A stretch of 7,165 nt of DNA from Hyphomicrobiales bacterium (GCA_025363375.1 JANYDZ010000666.1:1-7165), one strand, 5' to 3'; positions 1 through 6,110 are shown, numbered from the stretch's first letter. Notes: generated from the letters alone by a model not told the origin. Program-made: numbers and translations.

Positions 1-703
1 TGGGATTTTTGTCGATAAAGCCCTTCGTGATGTAGAGCACCGCCGCCGGATTGGAGCCGCCAAAAAGATCGCGCGTGCCCTGCTCGGTGCGCGTATCCAC
101 GACCACGTTGATTTCGCCCGAGCGCTCGAGGAACGAGATGACGGGTTCGAGATGCGAAATCGCGTCGATCTCGCCCTTCTGGATCGCCGCGAGCGCCGAC
201 TGCACGGAGCCAATGCCGATATAGGAGGCGTCGCGCGGGGAAAGCCCCGCCTTCGCCATGACGAAATTCATCAGCATGTTCGTCGAGGAACCCGGCGCGG
301 TGACGCCCACCTTCATGCCCTTGAAATCGGCGGGGCCGTCGTATTTACGGCCCTTCTTCACGCCAACCGCGATGGCTGGAAACCGCCCCAGCTCGATCAC
401 CGCGCGAATGTCCTGCCCCTTCGCCTGCATGCGCACCGTGTGTTCGTAGGCGCCCGTGACAACATCGACGGAGCCGCCGACCAGCGCCTGCAACGAGCGC
501 GCGCCGCCGGCAAAATCCTGAATTTCGACATCGAGCCCCTGCTCCTTAAAAAAGCCTTTGCGCTCGGCGATCGTCAACGGCAGGTAATAAAGCAGCGCCT
601 TGCCGCCAACGCCCAGCGTGAGTTTCGGCTTTTCCGGCGCCTGCGCGAAAGCGCCCGACGCAATCAGCGCGAAAAAAGCCGCCGTCAGAAATGAACGCTG
701 CAT
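1..703 (-). CDS. NMT1/SsuA-type ABC transporter substrate-binding protein, C-terminus cut off by window edge
   Basis: This is a periplasmic binding protein of the nitrate/sulfonate/taurine/thiamine-precursor (NMT1/THI5-like) class, the solute receptor of an ABC importer. It is open to the left edge: 234 codons are visible and the family usually has about 320-340 residues, so roughly 90 C-terminal residues are missing. The ATG at 701-703 is preceded by GAGGAG with a 6-nt spacer. Residues 1-20 form a signal peptide ending in AFA, with probable cleavage before QAPEKP. Domain 1 begins with LTLGVGG (about 28-34). YYLPLTIAERKGFFKEQGL (39-57) is the typical first-helix signature of this family. Further family-like stretches are GGSVDVVTGAYEHTV (76-90), DFKGMKVGVTAPGSSTN (127-142) and LAAIQKGEIDAISHLEP (171-187). 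It lies 68 nt downstream of a Bug-like gene and is probably the dedicated receptor for the permease and ATPase of this gene string. The ligand is unknown; family membership is clear. Confidence 0.9.
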   Translation of the reverse strand, partial: MQRSFLTAAFFALIASGAFAQAPEKPKLTLGVGGKALLYYLPLTIAERKGFFKEQGLDVEIQDFAGGARSLQALVGGSVDVVTGAYEHTVRMQAKGQDIRAVIELGRFPAIAVGVKKGRKYDGPADFKGMKVGVTAPGSSTNMLMNFVMAKAGLSPRDASYIGIGSVQSALAAIQKGEIDAISHLEPVISFLERSGEINVVVDTRTEQGTRDLFGGSNPAAVLYITKGFIDKNP

Positions 704-771
704 GTCGATCTCCTCGATGTCCCGCGTACGAACAGCCCCTCATATCGCAGATTCCCGCCGCCGGCATCTCC

Positions 772-1785
772 TTACTTTTGCGGCCGCACCGCCCGCTTGA
801 AACGCGCCACAACCGCGGGCGACGCGCGCATGAGCTCGCCCACCAGCTTTTGCAGCCGCTCGCCCGGCACAAAATCGATATCGAGCCCCGCCTTGCCCGC
901 TTCCTCGAGGAACAGCCCGTCCTTCGCCGCTTCCGCCAGTCCCTTGCGCAGCAGCTCCACGCGCTCGGGCGAAACGCCCGACGATACGAACAACGAACGC
1001 CCGACAAGCTCGGTGACCGCCATCATCGAAACCACCTGGCGCTCTTCCTCGTCGCGCGCAAACTCCAGCAAGGTCGGCGTATCCTTCATCAGAGGGTCGC
1101 GCTCCAGCGCCATCTGGAAGATCAGATTCAACTTGCCGTCGCGCAGCCAGTCCGGATTCTGGAACGCGTAGGATTGATAGGCGTTGGCGCCGCGCCCGCC
1201 GACTTCGCCGCGCTCCATCGCAAGGTTGATTTCGGCGCCGCCGAGATAGCCTGTGACGACCTTGAATTTTGTCCCGAAAAGACTGTTCGCCATCAACGGA
1301 TACATTTCCATAGTCGTGCCCGAAGAACTCGCGCCGATGACGACTTCCCTGCGCCGGGCGTCGGCAAACGTCTTCACGCCGCTGGCGTGCCACGTCGCCA
1401 GCAAATTTGTGGGGCTCGCGACGGAGCCGAGCCATTGAAACAGGTTGACATCGAAGCTCGCTTTCTCCGGCTCCAGCAATTGCTGCAGCGGCAAAGTGTT
1501 GAGCGGCGCGCCGAGGACCGTGCCGTCTTTGGCGCCCTCGACCACAAAGCGTCCGCCCGCGACGCTCGCCGCGCCCGGCAGATTGCGCGCGACGACATTG
1601 GGATTGCCCGGCAAAAAACGCCCGAGACTGCGCGCGACAAGCCGCGCGTAGAGATCGTAACTGCCGCCCGGCGCCGAGCCGACGATTATGGAGATGGTCT
1701 TGCCCTGCCAGGACTCCTGCGCGAAGGCGGACCCGTTCGCGCCGATCGCGAAAGCGGCCGCCAGCGCGCGCCAAACTTTCGCCAT
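772..1785 (-). CDS. Divergent Bug/TctC-like periplasmic substrate-binding protein
   Basis: The gene encodes a 337-residue secreted protein of the Bug family, the extracytoplasmic receptors of tripartite tricarboxylate transporters. The signal peptide is residues 1-22, ending SAFA/QES. The N-terminal signature GKTISIIVGSAPGGSYD (28-44) corresponds to the ligand-loop region (PGGxxD) of Bug proteins. It is followed by NLPGAAS (68-74), the counterpart of the usual N(R/K)PGAxG, and by GTKFKVVTGYLGGAEI (171-186), the second ligand-loop region. It is longer than a typical Bug protein and its C-terminal half is poorly conserved relative to canonical TctC. Its closest relative in the window is the protein at 6134-7141, with which it shares the order and wording of all these blocks. 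The ATG at 1783-1785 lies only 4 nt after the permease stop, with GAGG two bases upstream overlapping that stop. Co-translation with an ABC permease rather than TctA/TctB is unusual. The ligand is unknown. Confidence 0.87.
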   Translation of the reverse strand: MAKVWRALAAAFAIGANGSAFAQESWQGKTISIIVGSAPGGSYDLYARLVARSLGRFLPGNPNVVARNLPGAASVAGGRFVVEGAKDGTVLGAPLNTLPLQQLLEPEKASFDVNLFQWLGSVASPTNLLATWHASGVKTFADARRREVVIGASSSGTTMEMYPLMANSLFGTKFKVVTGYLGGAEINLAMERGEVGGRGANAYQSYAFQNPDWLRDGKLNLIFQMALERDPLMKDTPTLLEFARDEEERQVVSMMAVTELVGRSLFVSSGVSPERVELLRKGLAEAAKDGLFLEEAGKAGLDIDFVPGERLQKLVGELMRASPAVVARFKRAVRPQK

Positions 1786-1789
1786 AGCC

Positions 1790-2575
1790 TCACCCCTGCC
1801 CCGCCGCGGGCGGACGCCACGCCAGCAGTCTGTTCTCCGCCAGAGTCACCAGATAATCGATGGCCAGCACAAAGAACGCCAGCACCACCATGCCCGCGAA
1901 AACGCCGGTGACGTCGAAGGTTCCTTCGGCCTCGTGGATGACATAACCCAGCCCCGCCGCGCTGCCCAGATATTCGCCGACGACGGCGCCCACCAGCGCG
2001 AACCCGACCGAAGTATGCAACGAAGAAAACATCCACGACAACGCCGAGGGCCAATAGACGTGACGCAACAATTGGCGCTCGTTCATGCCGAGCATCCGCG
2101 CGTTGGCGAGCACCGTGGGGCTGACCTCCTTTACCCCCTGATAGACGTTGAAGAACACGATGAAGAACACCAGCGTGACGCCGAGCGCCACTTTCGACCA
2201 GATGCCCAGCCCGAACCACAGCATGAAAATCGGCGCCAGCACCACGCGGGGAAGCGCGTTCGCCATTTTCACATAGGGGTCGAACACGGCGGCGACGCGC
2301 GGTTGACGCGCGAACCAGAAGCCAATGACGACGCCGCCGACCGCGCCAATGACGAAAGCCAGAATCGTCTCCGTCAGCGTGATCCACAAATGCCGCCAGA
2401 TCATGCCGGTGGCGAAAAACTTCCAGATGCGCAGCCCCACGTCGTCGGGCGCCGAGAAGAAAAACCGGAAATTCTTCACCTCGCCGAAGACGGGATATTG
2501 CGCGCAGACGTGCCAGGCCGCGATGAATACGAACGCGACGCCGATCTGCAGCGTGAAAAGACGCGCGCGGCTCAT
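1790..2575 (-). CDS. ABC transporter permease, SsuC/TauC type (BPD_transp_1)
   Basis: This is an inner-membrane permease of the binding-protein-dependent family; 261 residues is the normal length for SsuC/TauC proteins. Hydrophobic segments lie at about 8-26, 66-88, 108-124, 129-147, 185-205 and 223-244, consistent with the six-helix topology of the group. The cytoplasmic EAA loop that docks onto the ATPase is visible at about 157-177, as ANARMLGMNERQLLRHVYWP. The preceding stretch SPTVLANA and the following helix with VGAVVGEYLGSAAGLGYVI (194-212) are typical of nitrate/sulfonate/taurine importers. Its ATG (2573-2575) overlaps the TGA of the upstream Bug gene as ATGA, and I see no good Shine-Dalgarno sequence of its own, so translation probably depends on the Bug gene. 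The likely partner ATPase is at 4593-5435. The transported solute cannot be inferred. Confidence 0.93.
   Translation of the reverse strand: MSRARLFTLQIGVAFVFIAAWHVCAQYPVFGEVKNFRFFFSAPDDVGLRIWKFFATGMIWRHLWITLTETILAFVIGAVGGVVIGFWFARQPRVAAVFDPYVKMANALPRVVLAPIFMLWFGLGIWSKVALGVTLVFFIVFFNVYQGVKEVSPTVLANARMLGMNERQLLRHVYWPSALSWMFSSLHTSVGFALVGAVVGEYLGSAAGLGYVIHEAEGTFDVTGVFAGMVVLAFFVLAIDYLVTLAENRLLAWRPPAAGQG
2572..2575 (-). promoter_or_regulatory. ATGA stop-start overlap coupling the Bug gene to the ABC permease gene
   Basis: On the minus strand the sequence reads AAATGAGC. TGA (2574-2572) ends the canonical Bug gene and ATG (2575-2573) starts the permease. The bases upstream of this ATG hold only a weak purine stretch, so re-initiation by ribosomes finishing the Bug gene is the likely mode of translation. 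This ties the dose of an ABC permease to a binding protein of a different transporter superfamily. Confidence 0.85.
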
Positions 2576-3519
2576 TTCAATTCGCCCAGCGCCTTGAGCA
2601 AACGCGCCTTGTCGACGACGTCCCTGTCGAGGCGCTGCGCAAAGGCCGCGCCGTCCGCGTAAAAATCCACGGGTTGCCCGACGCCGCGCGCCAGTTTGCT
2701 GTAGCTTTCGCCAAGCGCCGCCGCGCGGCAGGCGTCCGCAAGTTTGGCCTTGATCGGCGTCGGCGTGCCCCCCGGCGCCACAATGCCGCCGAAACTCACG
2801 GGCGCGACGTCAAAGCCCTGCTCCTTGAGGGTGGGCACATCGGGAATCGAGGGGTTCCGCTGATCGCCGAAAAGCCCGATGATATTGACGCCGCCGCCAA
2901 CCGCCGACGACAGCACCACGGAGCCGAAATCCGTGTGCCCGCCGAGCACGTTCTGCATGACCTCGGCGTCGCCTTTGAACGGGATCGCGTTGAACGAAAC
3001 ATTCGCGTAGAGCGACAATTCCGTCATCGCCAGATGCGGGATCGAGGCGACGCCGAGATGACCGTAATTTACGCCGCCGGGATCCGCCTTCGCCGCGGCA
3101 ATCACATCGGCGACGGTCTTGAACCGGGACTGCGGCCGCGCGACGACGACCATTTCGTTCTTGAACGTCTGGCAGATCGTGTCAAAGCTTTTGTGCGTGT
3201 AGCCCACGGCGGAATTCTGCAACGGCAACACCGTAATCGACACGGCGGGCGTAAACAGCAGCGAATAGCCGTCGGGCGCCGCGCGCGCCACCGCGGCGCT
3301 GCCTATCGCGCCCGTCGCGCCCGCCTTGTTGACGACGATGAAACGCTGCCCGAGTTGCCGCGAAAAACCCTCCGCAAGCGAGCGCGCAAAAATGTCGGTC
3401 ACAGCGCCCGGCGTGAAAGCGACCGTGATTTCGACCGGTCGCGTCGGATAGTCCTGAGCCAGGGCGGCCCCCGCGCTCGGCAACGCGGCGAGCCAACAAG
3501 CGGCGATCGTATTTTTCAT
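2572..3519 (-). CDS. Bug/TctC-family tripartite tricarboxylate transporter substrate-binding protein
   Basis: This is a canonical Bug-family periplasmic receptor of 315 residues, which normally captures carboxylates or aromatic acids in a Venus-flytrap fold. The signal peptide is residues 1-21 (GAALA/QDYP). Family marks in order are YPTRPVEITVAFTPGAVTDI (24-43), QLGQRFIVVNKAGATGAIGS (55-74), AAPDGYSLLF (80-89), the second ligand loop SIPHLAMTELSL (159-170), PFKGDAEVMQNVLGGHTD (180-197) and IPDVPTLKEQGFD (225-237). The first loop reads PGAVTD where most relatives have PGGxTD. I chose the ATG at 3517-3519, which has GGTGA five bases upstream and begins directly with a basic signal-peptide start; a GTG at 3526-3528 would add three residues with a poorer ribosome site. 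It follows the metallohydrolase gene by 24 nt and overlaps the permease start by 4 nt. No TctA or TctB membrane gene is in the window. Confidence 0.93.
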   Translation of the reverse strand: MKNTIAACWLAALPSAGAALAQDYPTRPVEITVAFTPGAVTDIFARSLAEGFSRQLGQRFIVVNKAGATGAIGSAAVARAAPDGYSLLFTPAVSITVLPLQNSAVGYTHKSFDTICQTFKNEMVVVARPQSRFKTVADVIAAAKADPGGVNYGHLGVASIPHLAMTELSLYANVSFNAIPFKGDAEVMQNVLGGHTDFGSVVLSSAVGGGVNIIGLFGDQRNPSIPDVPTLKEQGFDVAPVSFGGIVAPGGTPTPIKAKLADACRAAALGESYSKLARGVGQPVDFYADGAAFAQRLDRDVVDKARLLKALGELK

Positions 3520-3543
3520 GCGTGTCACCGCTTGTCGTGAAAA

Positions 3544-4458
3544 TCAAAGCCGACCGAAAGAGCGGTACACGTTCTTCACATGCCCCTCCGCCGCCTGCTC
3601 GTTCGGCCCCCATTTCACGTCGTAGTCCTTCATGGGTTTCATGGCGACGACTTCGGCTTCGGTCTTGCCGGCGTTGACAAGCTTTTCGATGCGCTCTTTC
3701 GAGGTCACGGTCATCGCGTGGAATTCCACGACATCCGCGCGCGTCGCGAGCCCGCCGTGGCCGGGAACCACTTTGGTGCTTTCGTTGGCGATTTCAAGGA
3801 AGGCCGCATTGGCGCGGATCATGCCTCTGATGTCGCCTCCATTTGCGAAGTCCACGTTCTGATAGCGTTTCAGATTGTTGAAATTATCGCCGGTGGCGAT
3901 CACGTTGGCGTCCTCGAACCAGACCCAGGAATCGCCGTCCGTATGCGCGTTGGCGACATGGGTGAGGCGCGCTTTGCGCCCGCCGACTTCAAGAACGATC
4001 GAGCCCCCAAGGTACGTCTGTTTCGGCAGCGCCTCCGCCGGTTGCGGCGCGGCTTTTGCGCCGGTCAACCCCGCGACCGTGCCGGCGGCGAGGCGCACGC
4101 GGATGTTGTCGTGGGCGACGATGGTCGCGCCGTCTTTCGCGAAGTTCACATTGCCGCCGGTATGGTCGCCGTGAAAATGCGTGTTGATCAGGTATTTGAT
4201 CGGCAACGGCGAGATCGCCTTGATTGCCGCCTTGATCTTGTCCGAGAGCGGCGCGAACTGGCCGTCCACGACGATGATCCCGTCCGTGCCGACGGCGACG
4301 GTGATGTTGCCGCCCTGCCCTTCCAGCATGTAGGTCTTGTTGCCGAGATCGATGGTCTTGATCTGGATTTTGTCCCAGTCGATCAAGGGTTGCGCGCCCG
4401 CCGCGCCCGTCCAGAACGCCGCAGCCAAACCCATCGCCGCTAATGCCAGCTTCCTCAT
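3544..4458 (-). CDS. Secreted metallo-beta-lactamase-fold metallohydrolase
   Basis: The gene encodes a 304-residue MBL-fold hydrolase with a signal peptide (1-22, TGAAGA/QPL), so it acts in the periplasm. The zinc-site pattern is complete: NTHFHGDHTGGN (92-103) gives H94, H96, D98 and H99; H172 lies in ANAHTDGDS; D191 lies in IATGDNF; H234 lies in VPGHGG. The bridging aspartate D191 together with D98/H99 predicts a two-metal centre as in glyoxalase II-like and B3-like enzymes. I chose the ATG at 4456-4458 because GGGAGG stands six bases upstream and the signal peptide begins there; upstream extension to 4596 adds an arginine-rich stretch with no such features. The reaction is unknown: lactonase, thioesterase, phosphodiesterase, sulfatase or beta-lactamase activity are all possible for this fold. 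Its place between the ATPase and binding-protein genes suggests it processes a compound on its way to import. Confidence 0.92.
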   Translation of the reverse strand: MRKLALAAMGLAAAFWTGAAGAQPLIDWDKIQIKTIDLGNKTYMLEGQGGNITVAVGTDGIIVVDGQFAPLSDKIKAAIKAISPLPIKYLINTHFHGDHTGGNVNFAKDGATIVAHDNIRVRLAAGTVAGLTGAKAAPQPAEALPKQTYLGGSIVLEVGGRKARLTHVANAHTDGDSWVWFEDANVIATGDNFNNLKRYQNVDFANGGDIRGMIRANAAFLEIANESTKVVPGHGGLATRADVVEFHAMTVTSKERIEKLVNAGKTEAEVVAMKPMKDYDVKWGPNEQAAEGHVKNVYRSFGRL

Positions 4459-4592
4459 GTGACGCCTCCCGTGTCGCCGGAAACAGCTCCGGCTTGTCCG
4501 CACCGCTTTCGCGCGGCCCGCCGCCGCTGCGCGCGAAAGATAGCAATCTTGCGCGACGCGCGAAAGGCGGAAACGAAGCCGCGCCCGCGGCC
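4459..4592 (-). promoter_or_regulatory. 134-nt spacer with three potential hairpins between ATPase and metallohydrolase genes
   Basis: This is the only long gap inside the minus-strand gene string. In transcription order it holds three inverted repeats. The first, GCCGCG/CGCGGC (4578-4591, 2-nt loop if fully paired), starts two bases after the ATPase stop and is followed by TTCGTTT, so it is weakly terminator-like. The second is a perfect 10-bp repeat (4506-4515 with 4530-4539, 14-nt loop). The third is a 6-bp hairpin GCCGGA/TCCGGC (4476-4481 with 4488-4493), just upstream of the metallohydrolase ribosome site. A possible -10 element TATCTT lies at 4537-4542 but has no good -35. The gap may hold an attenuator, an mRNA-processing site or a second promoter; the sequence cannot decide between them. 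Confidence 0.45.
4506..4566. repeat. Three copies of the 10-mer CTTTCGCGCG, one inverted and two direct
   Basis: The exact 10-mer occurs on the plus strand at 4506-4515 and on the minus strand at 4530-4539 and 4557-4566. The two minus-strand copies are offset by 27 nt. Either can pair with the third copy in RNA, so two mutually exclusive hairpins are possible. Part of the similarity could reflect CG-rich base composition, but the AAAG/CTTT ends are also identical. Confidence 0.6.
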
Positions 4593-5435
4593 TCATTCGC
4601 CGAACTGATCGCCGTACGCCTTCATGACCTCGGCCCTGAGATCGCTCCAGATCGCCCGTTGCAGCGCGTGGAAGCGGGGCTCGAGCCGGATTTCGCTGGT
4701 CTCGCGCGGCCGCGGCAGGTCGATCGCGTGTTCGGCGACGATGCGCGAGCCGGGTCCGGCCGCCATCACGACCACCCGATCCGACAACGCGATCGCCTCC
4801 TCCAGATCATGCGTGACGAACAGCACCGCCTTGCGGTCGTCGGACCAGAGCTTCAACAGCAAGTCGCCCATCAGTCCGCGCGTCTGCGCATCGAGCGGGC
4901 CGAAGGGCTCATCCATCAGCAGGATCGCCGGATTGCGAATCAGAACCTGCGCCAGCGCCACGCGCTTGCGTTGTCCGCCCGAGAGTTGATGCGGGTAACG
5001 CGCCGTGAACCGGGCCAACCCAACGCGCGCCAGCCAGGCCCGCGCCCGCTCCCGCGCCTCCGCCCGCGCCACGCCGGCCACTTCCAGCGCCACCGAGACA
5101 TTGTCGAGCGCCGTCTTCCACGGCATCAGGGCGTCCTGCTGGAAGAGATAGCCGGCATCCGCGTCGACCCCGGCGACCTGGCGACCGCGCACGAGCGCGC
5201 GCCCCCGCGCCGGCGCCAACAAACCCGCGACGACATTCAACAAGGTGGACTTGCCGCATCCCGTGGGGCCGACAATGGCGACGAACTCGCCATCGCGCAC
5301 ATTGAGGTCGATGGTCTCGACGGCGCAATACGAATCAGCGCCGGACCCGAAAACAACGCTCACGTCCTCAAGCGCGACGGCGACGCCCGATAACGACGAC
5401 GCCCGCCCGCTTGCCACGGCGTTTGTGAATGCCAA
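4593..5435 (-). CDS. ABC transporter ATP-binding protein, SsuB/TauB type
   Basis: This is the cytoplasmic ATPase of a nitrate/sulfonate/taurine-class importer, 280 residues long. The motifs are complete: Walker A GPTGCGKST (56-64), Q-loop LFQQD (97-101), signature LSGGQ (151-155), Walker B ILLMDEP (171-177, catalytic E176), D-loop GPLDAQT (179-185) and H-loop VTHD (207-210, H209). DEPFGPLDAQTR and WKTALDNV are typical of this subgroup. The start is inferred to be the TTG at 5433-5435: it has a run of six G (5444-5449) eight bases upstream, and no ATG occurs before the conserved ALEDVSVVFG block. A GTG six codons inside (5415-5417) lacks a ribosome site. It is the first gene of the minus-strand string and is separated from the permease gene by the metallohydrolase and a Bug gene, unlike the usual adjacent ATPase and permease order. 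Confidence 0.93.
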   Translation of the reverse strand: MAFTNAVASGRASSLSGVAVALEDVSVVFGSGADSYCAVETIDLNVRDGEFVAIVGPTGCGKSTLLNVVAGLLAPARGRALVRGRQVAGVDADAGYLFQQDALMPWKTALDNVSVALEVAGVARAEARERARAWLARVGLARFTARYPHQLSGGQRKRVALAQVLIRNPAILLMDEPFGPLDAQTRGLMGDLLLKLWSDDRKAVLFVTHDLEEAIALSDRVVVMAAGPGSRIVAEHAIDLPRPRETSEIRLEPRFHALQRAIWSDLRAEVMKAYGDQFGE

Positions 5436-5637
5436 ATGAACGACCCCCCGATTTTACGCGCCAAAGTCGCTCAACACGCAAAAATATTCAAGCGCGCCGC
5501 GCCCCGTCGGGTCTTGATTACGTCACGATCTCGCATCATCTTTGGCGGCGACGAGGGAAATCTCTTCCCGCTTCGTCATCGTACGATCCGGCCCGGTGGA
5601 TCGCGATTTATCAATCCGGGAACTTCGGAGGTCTCAC
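5436..5637. promoter_or_regulatory. Divergent intergenic region between ABC ATPase and ComEA-like gene
   Basis: This 202-bp region must contain the start signals for the plus-strand gene at 5638 and probably for the minus-strand string from 5435. The part from about 5450 to 5490 is locally AT-rich, with ATTTTA at 5451-5456 (TAAAAT on the minus strand) and AAAAATATTC at 5480-5489. The TAAAAT lies too close to the TTG start to fit a leader that carries the G-run ribosome site. For the plus gene, TTGATT (5514-5519) with CATCTT 17 nt later is a poor match to a sigma-70 promoter. A perfect palindrome ATCGTACGAT lies at 5578-5587. No promoter can be called with confidence, and no gene is supported here. 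Confidence 0.5.
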
Positions 5638-6027
5638 ATGTTCCTCAAACGCATTGCCCTCGCCGCCACCTTTGCGACTATGACCGTCGCCGCTTTCGCT
5701 CAGGCGCCCGCCCCCACAACCCCGGCGCGCCCCGCCGTCCCCCCGGCCGTGACCGCGCCTGCCGCCCCGGCTGCCCCGGCCGTCGCCGCGCCCCGTCCGG
5801 CAACGCCCGCTCCCGCCGCCGCGACGACGCCCGTCACCAAGAAGGTCAACCTCAACACCGCCGACGCCAAAGAGCTCGACTCGCTGCCGCAAATCGGCGA
5901 GGCCCGCTCCAAGGCGATCATCGAAGCCCGCACGAAAGCCAAGTTCAAGGACTGGGCCGACTTCGAGAAACGCAACGTCGTTCCCAAAAACGCCGAAGAC
6001 GCGATCAAGGACAAGGTTTCGTTCTGA
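5638..6027 (+). CDS. Secreted ComEA-like helix-hairpin-helix protein
   Basis: This is a 129-residue exported protein with a C-terminal helix-hairpin-helix (HhH) domain of the ComEA type. In competent bacteria such domains bind double-stranded DNA without sequence preference and help draw it into the periplasm. Residues 1-21 are a signal peptide (VAAFA/QAP). Residues 22-66 are a low-complexity linker made almost only of Ala, Pro, Thr and Val. Residues 69-129 form the HhH region: KVNLNTADAKELDSLPQIG (69-87) holds the NxNTA start and LPxIG hairpin, followed by the helix ARSKAIIEAR (89-98) and KFKDWADFEK (102-111). The ATG at 5638 follows GGAGG with a six-base spacer; upstream in-frame codons lack a ribosome site. 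It is the only plus-strand gene in the window and ends at its own terminator. No other competence gene is nearby, so a role in DNA uptake is only inferred from the domain. Confidence 0.92.
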   Translation: MFLKRIALAATFATMTVAAFAQAPAPTTPARPAVPPAVTAPAAPAAPAVAAPRPATPAPAAATTPVTKKVNLNTADAKELDSLPQIGEARSKAIIEARTKAKFKDWADFEKRNVVPKNAEDAIKDKVSF

Positions 6028-6053
6028 TCGGTTTTTGACCGCGGGTCGAGGCT

Positions 6054-6083
6054 GAAGCCGGCGCAAGCCGGCTTCGGTTTTTT
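6054..6083 (+). terminator. Intrinsic terminator of the ComEA-like gene
   Basis: A perfect 9-bp stem (GAAGCCGGC at 6054-6062 with GCCGGCTTC at 6067-6075) closes a GCAA tetraloop of the GNRA type. It can be extended by a T-G and a C-G pair and is followed by GG and six T (6078-6083). It lies 26 bases after the TGA of the plus-strand gene. On the minus strand there is no T-run after the stem, so it should act in one direction only. Confidence 0.92.
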
Positions 6084-6110
6084 CACGGCGTTTTCAAGCG
6101 CGGTGGAATC

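Noticed and set aside
691..1911. A 406-codon open frame on the plus strand spanning two transporter genes.
   Set aside because: It lies antisense to the Bug-like gene and the permease, both with clear family motifs. Its product is Arg/Ala/His-rich with no domain, signal peptide or ribosome site, as expected for a shadow frame in high-GC DNA.
3496..3519. Possible lipobox IAAC at residues 5-8 of the canonical Bug protein.
   Set aside because: The cysteine comes after only seven residues, too early for a lipoprotein signal; the ALA/QDY site after residue 21 fits a normal signal peptide.
3580..4443. A 287-codon plus-strand frame opposite the metallohydrolase gene.
   Set aside because: The minus strand has a complete metal-binding motif set and signal peptide; the plus frame shows only compositional bias.
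4459..4596. Upstream extension of the metallohydrolase gene to 4596, overlapping the ATPase stop.
   Set aside because: The extension is arginine-rich, not signal-peptide-like, and the internal ATG at 4456-4458 has a strong GGGAGG site.
5451..5456. TAAAAT on the minus strand as the -10 element of the gene string.
   Set aside because: It would place the transcription start at about 5444, removing the G-run ribosome site, and no -35 lies at 16-18 nt.
5514..5542. TTGATT and CATCTT with 17-nt spacing as a promoter for the ComEA-like gene.
   Set aside because: The -10 matches the consensus at only three of six positions, so it is mentioned but not called as a feature.
5755..5835. GCC/CCG-rich repeated stretch as a possible DNA repeat element.
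   Set aside because: It encodes the Ala/Pro linker of the secreted HhH protein in frame; the repetition is explained by the protein's low complexity.
5436..6038. A 200-codon plus-strand frame overlapping the ComEA-like gene in another phase.
   Set aside because: Its product is low-complexity, rich in Arg, Pro and Gly, and the overlapping frame has the signal peptide, HhH domain and ribosome site.
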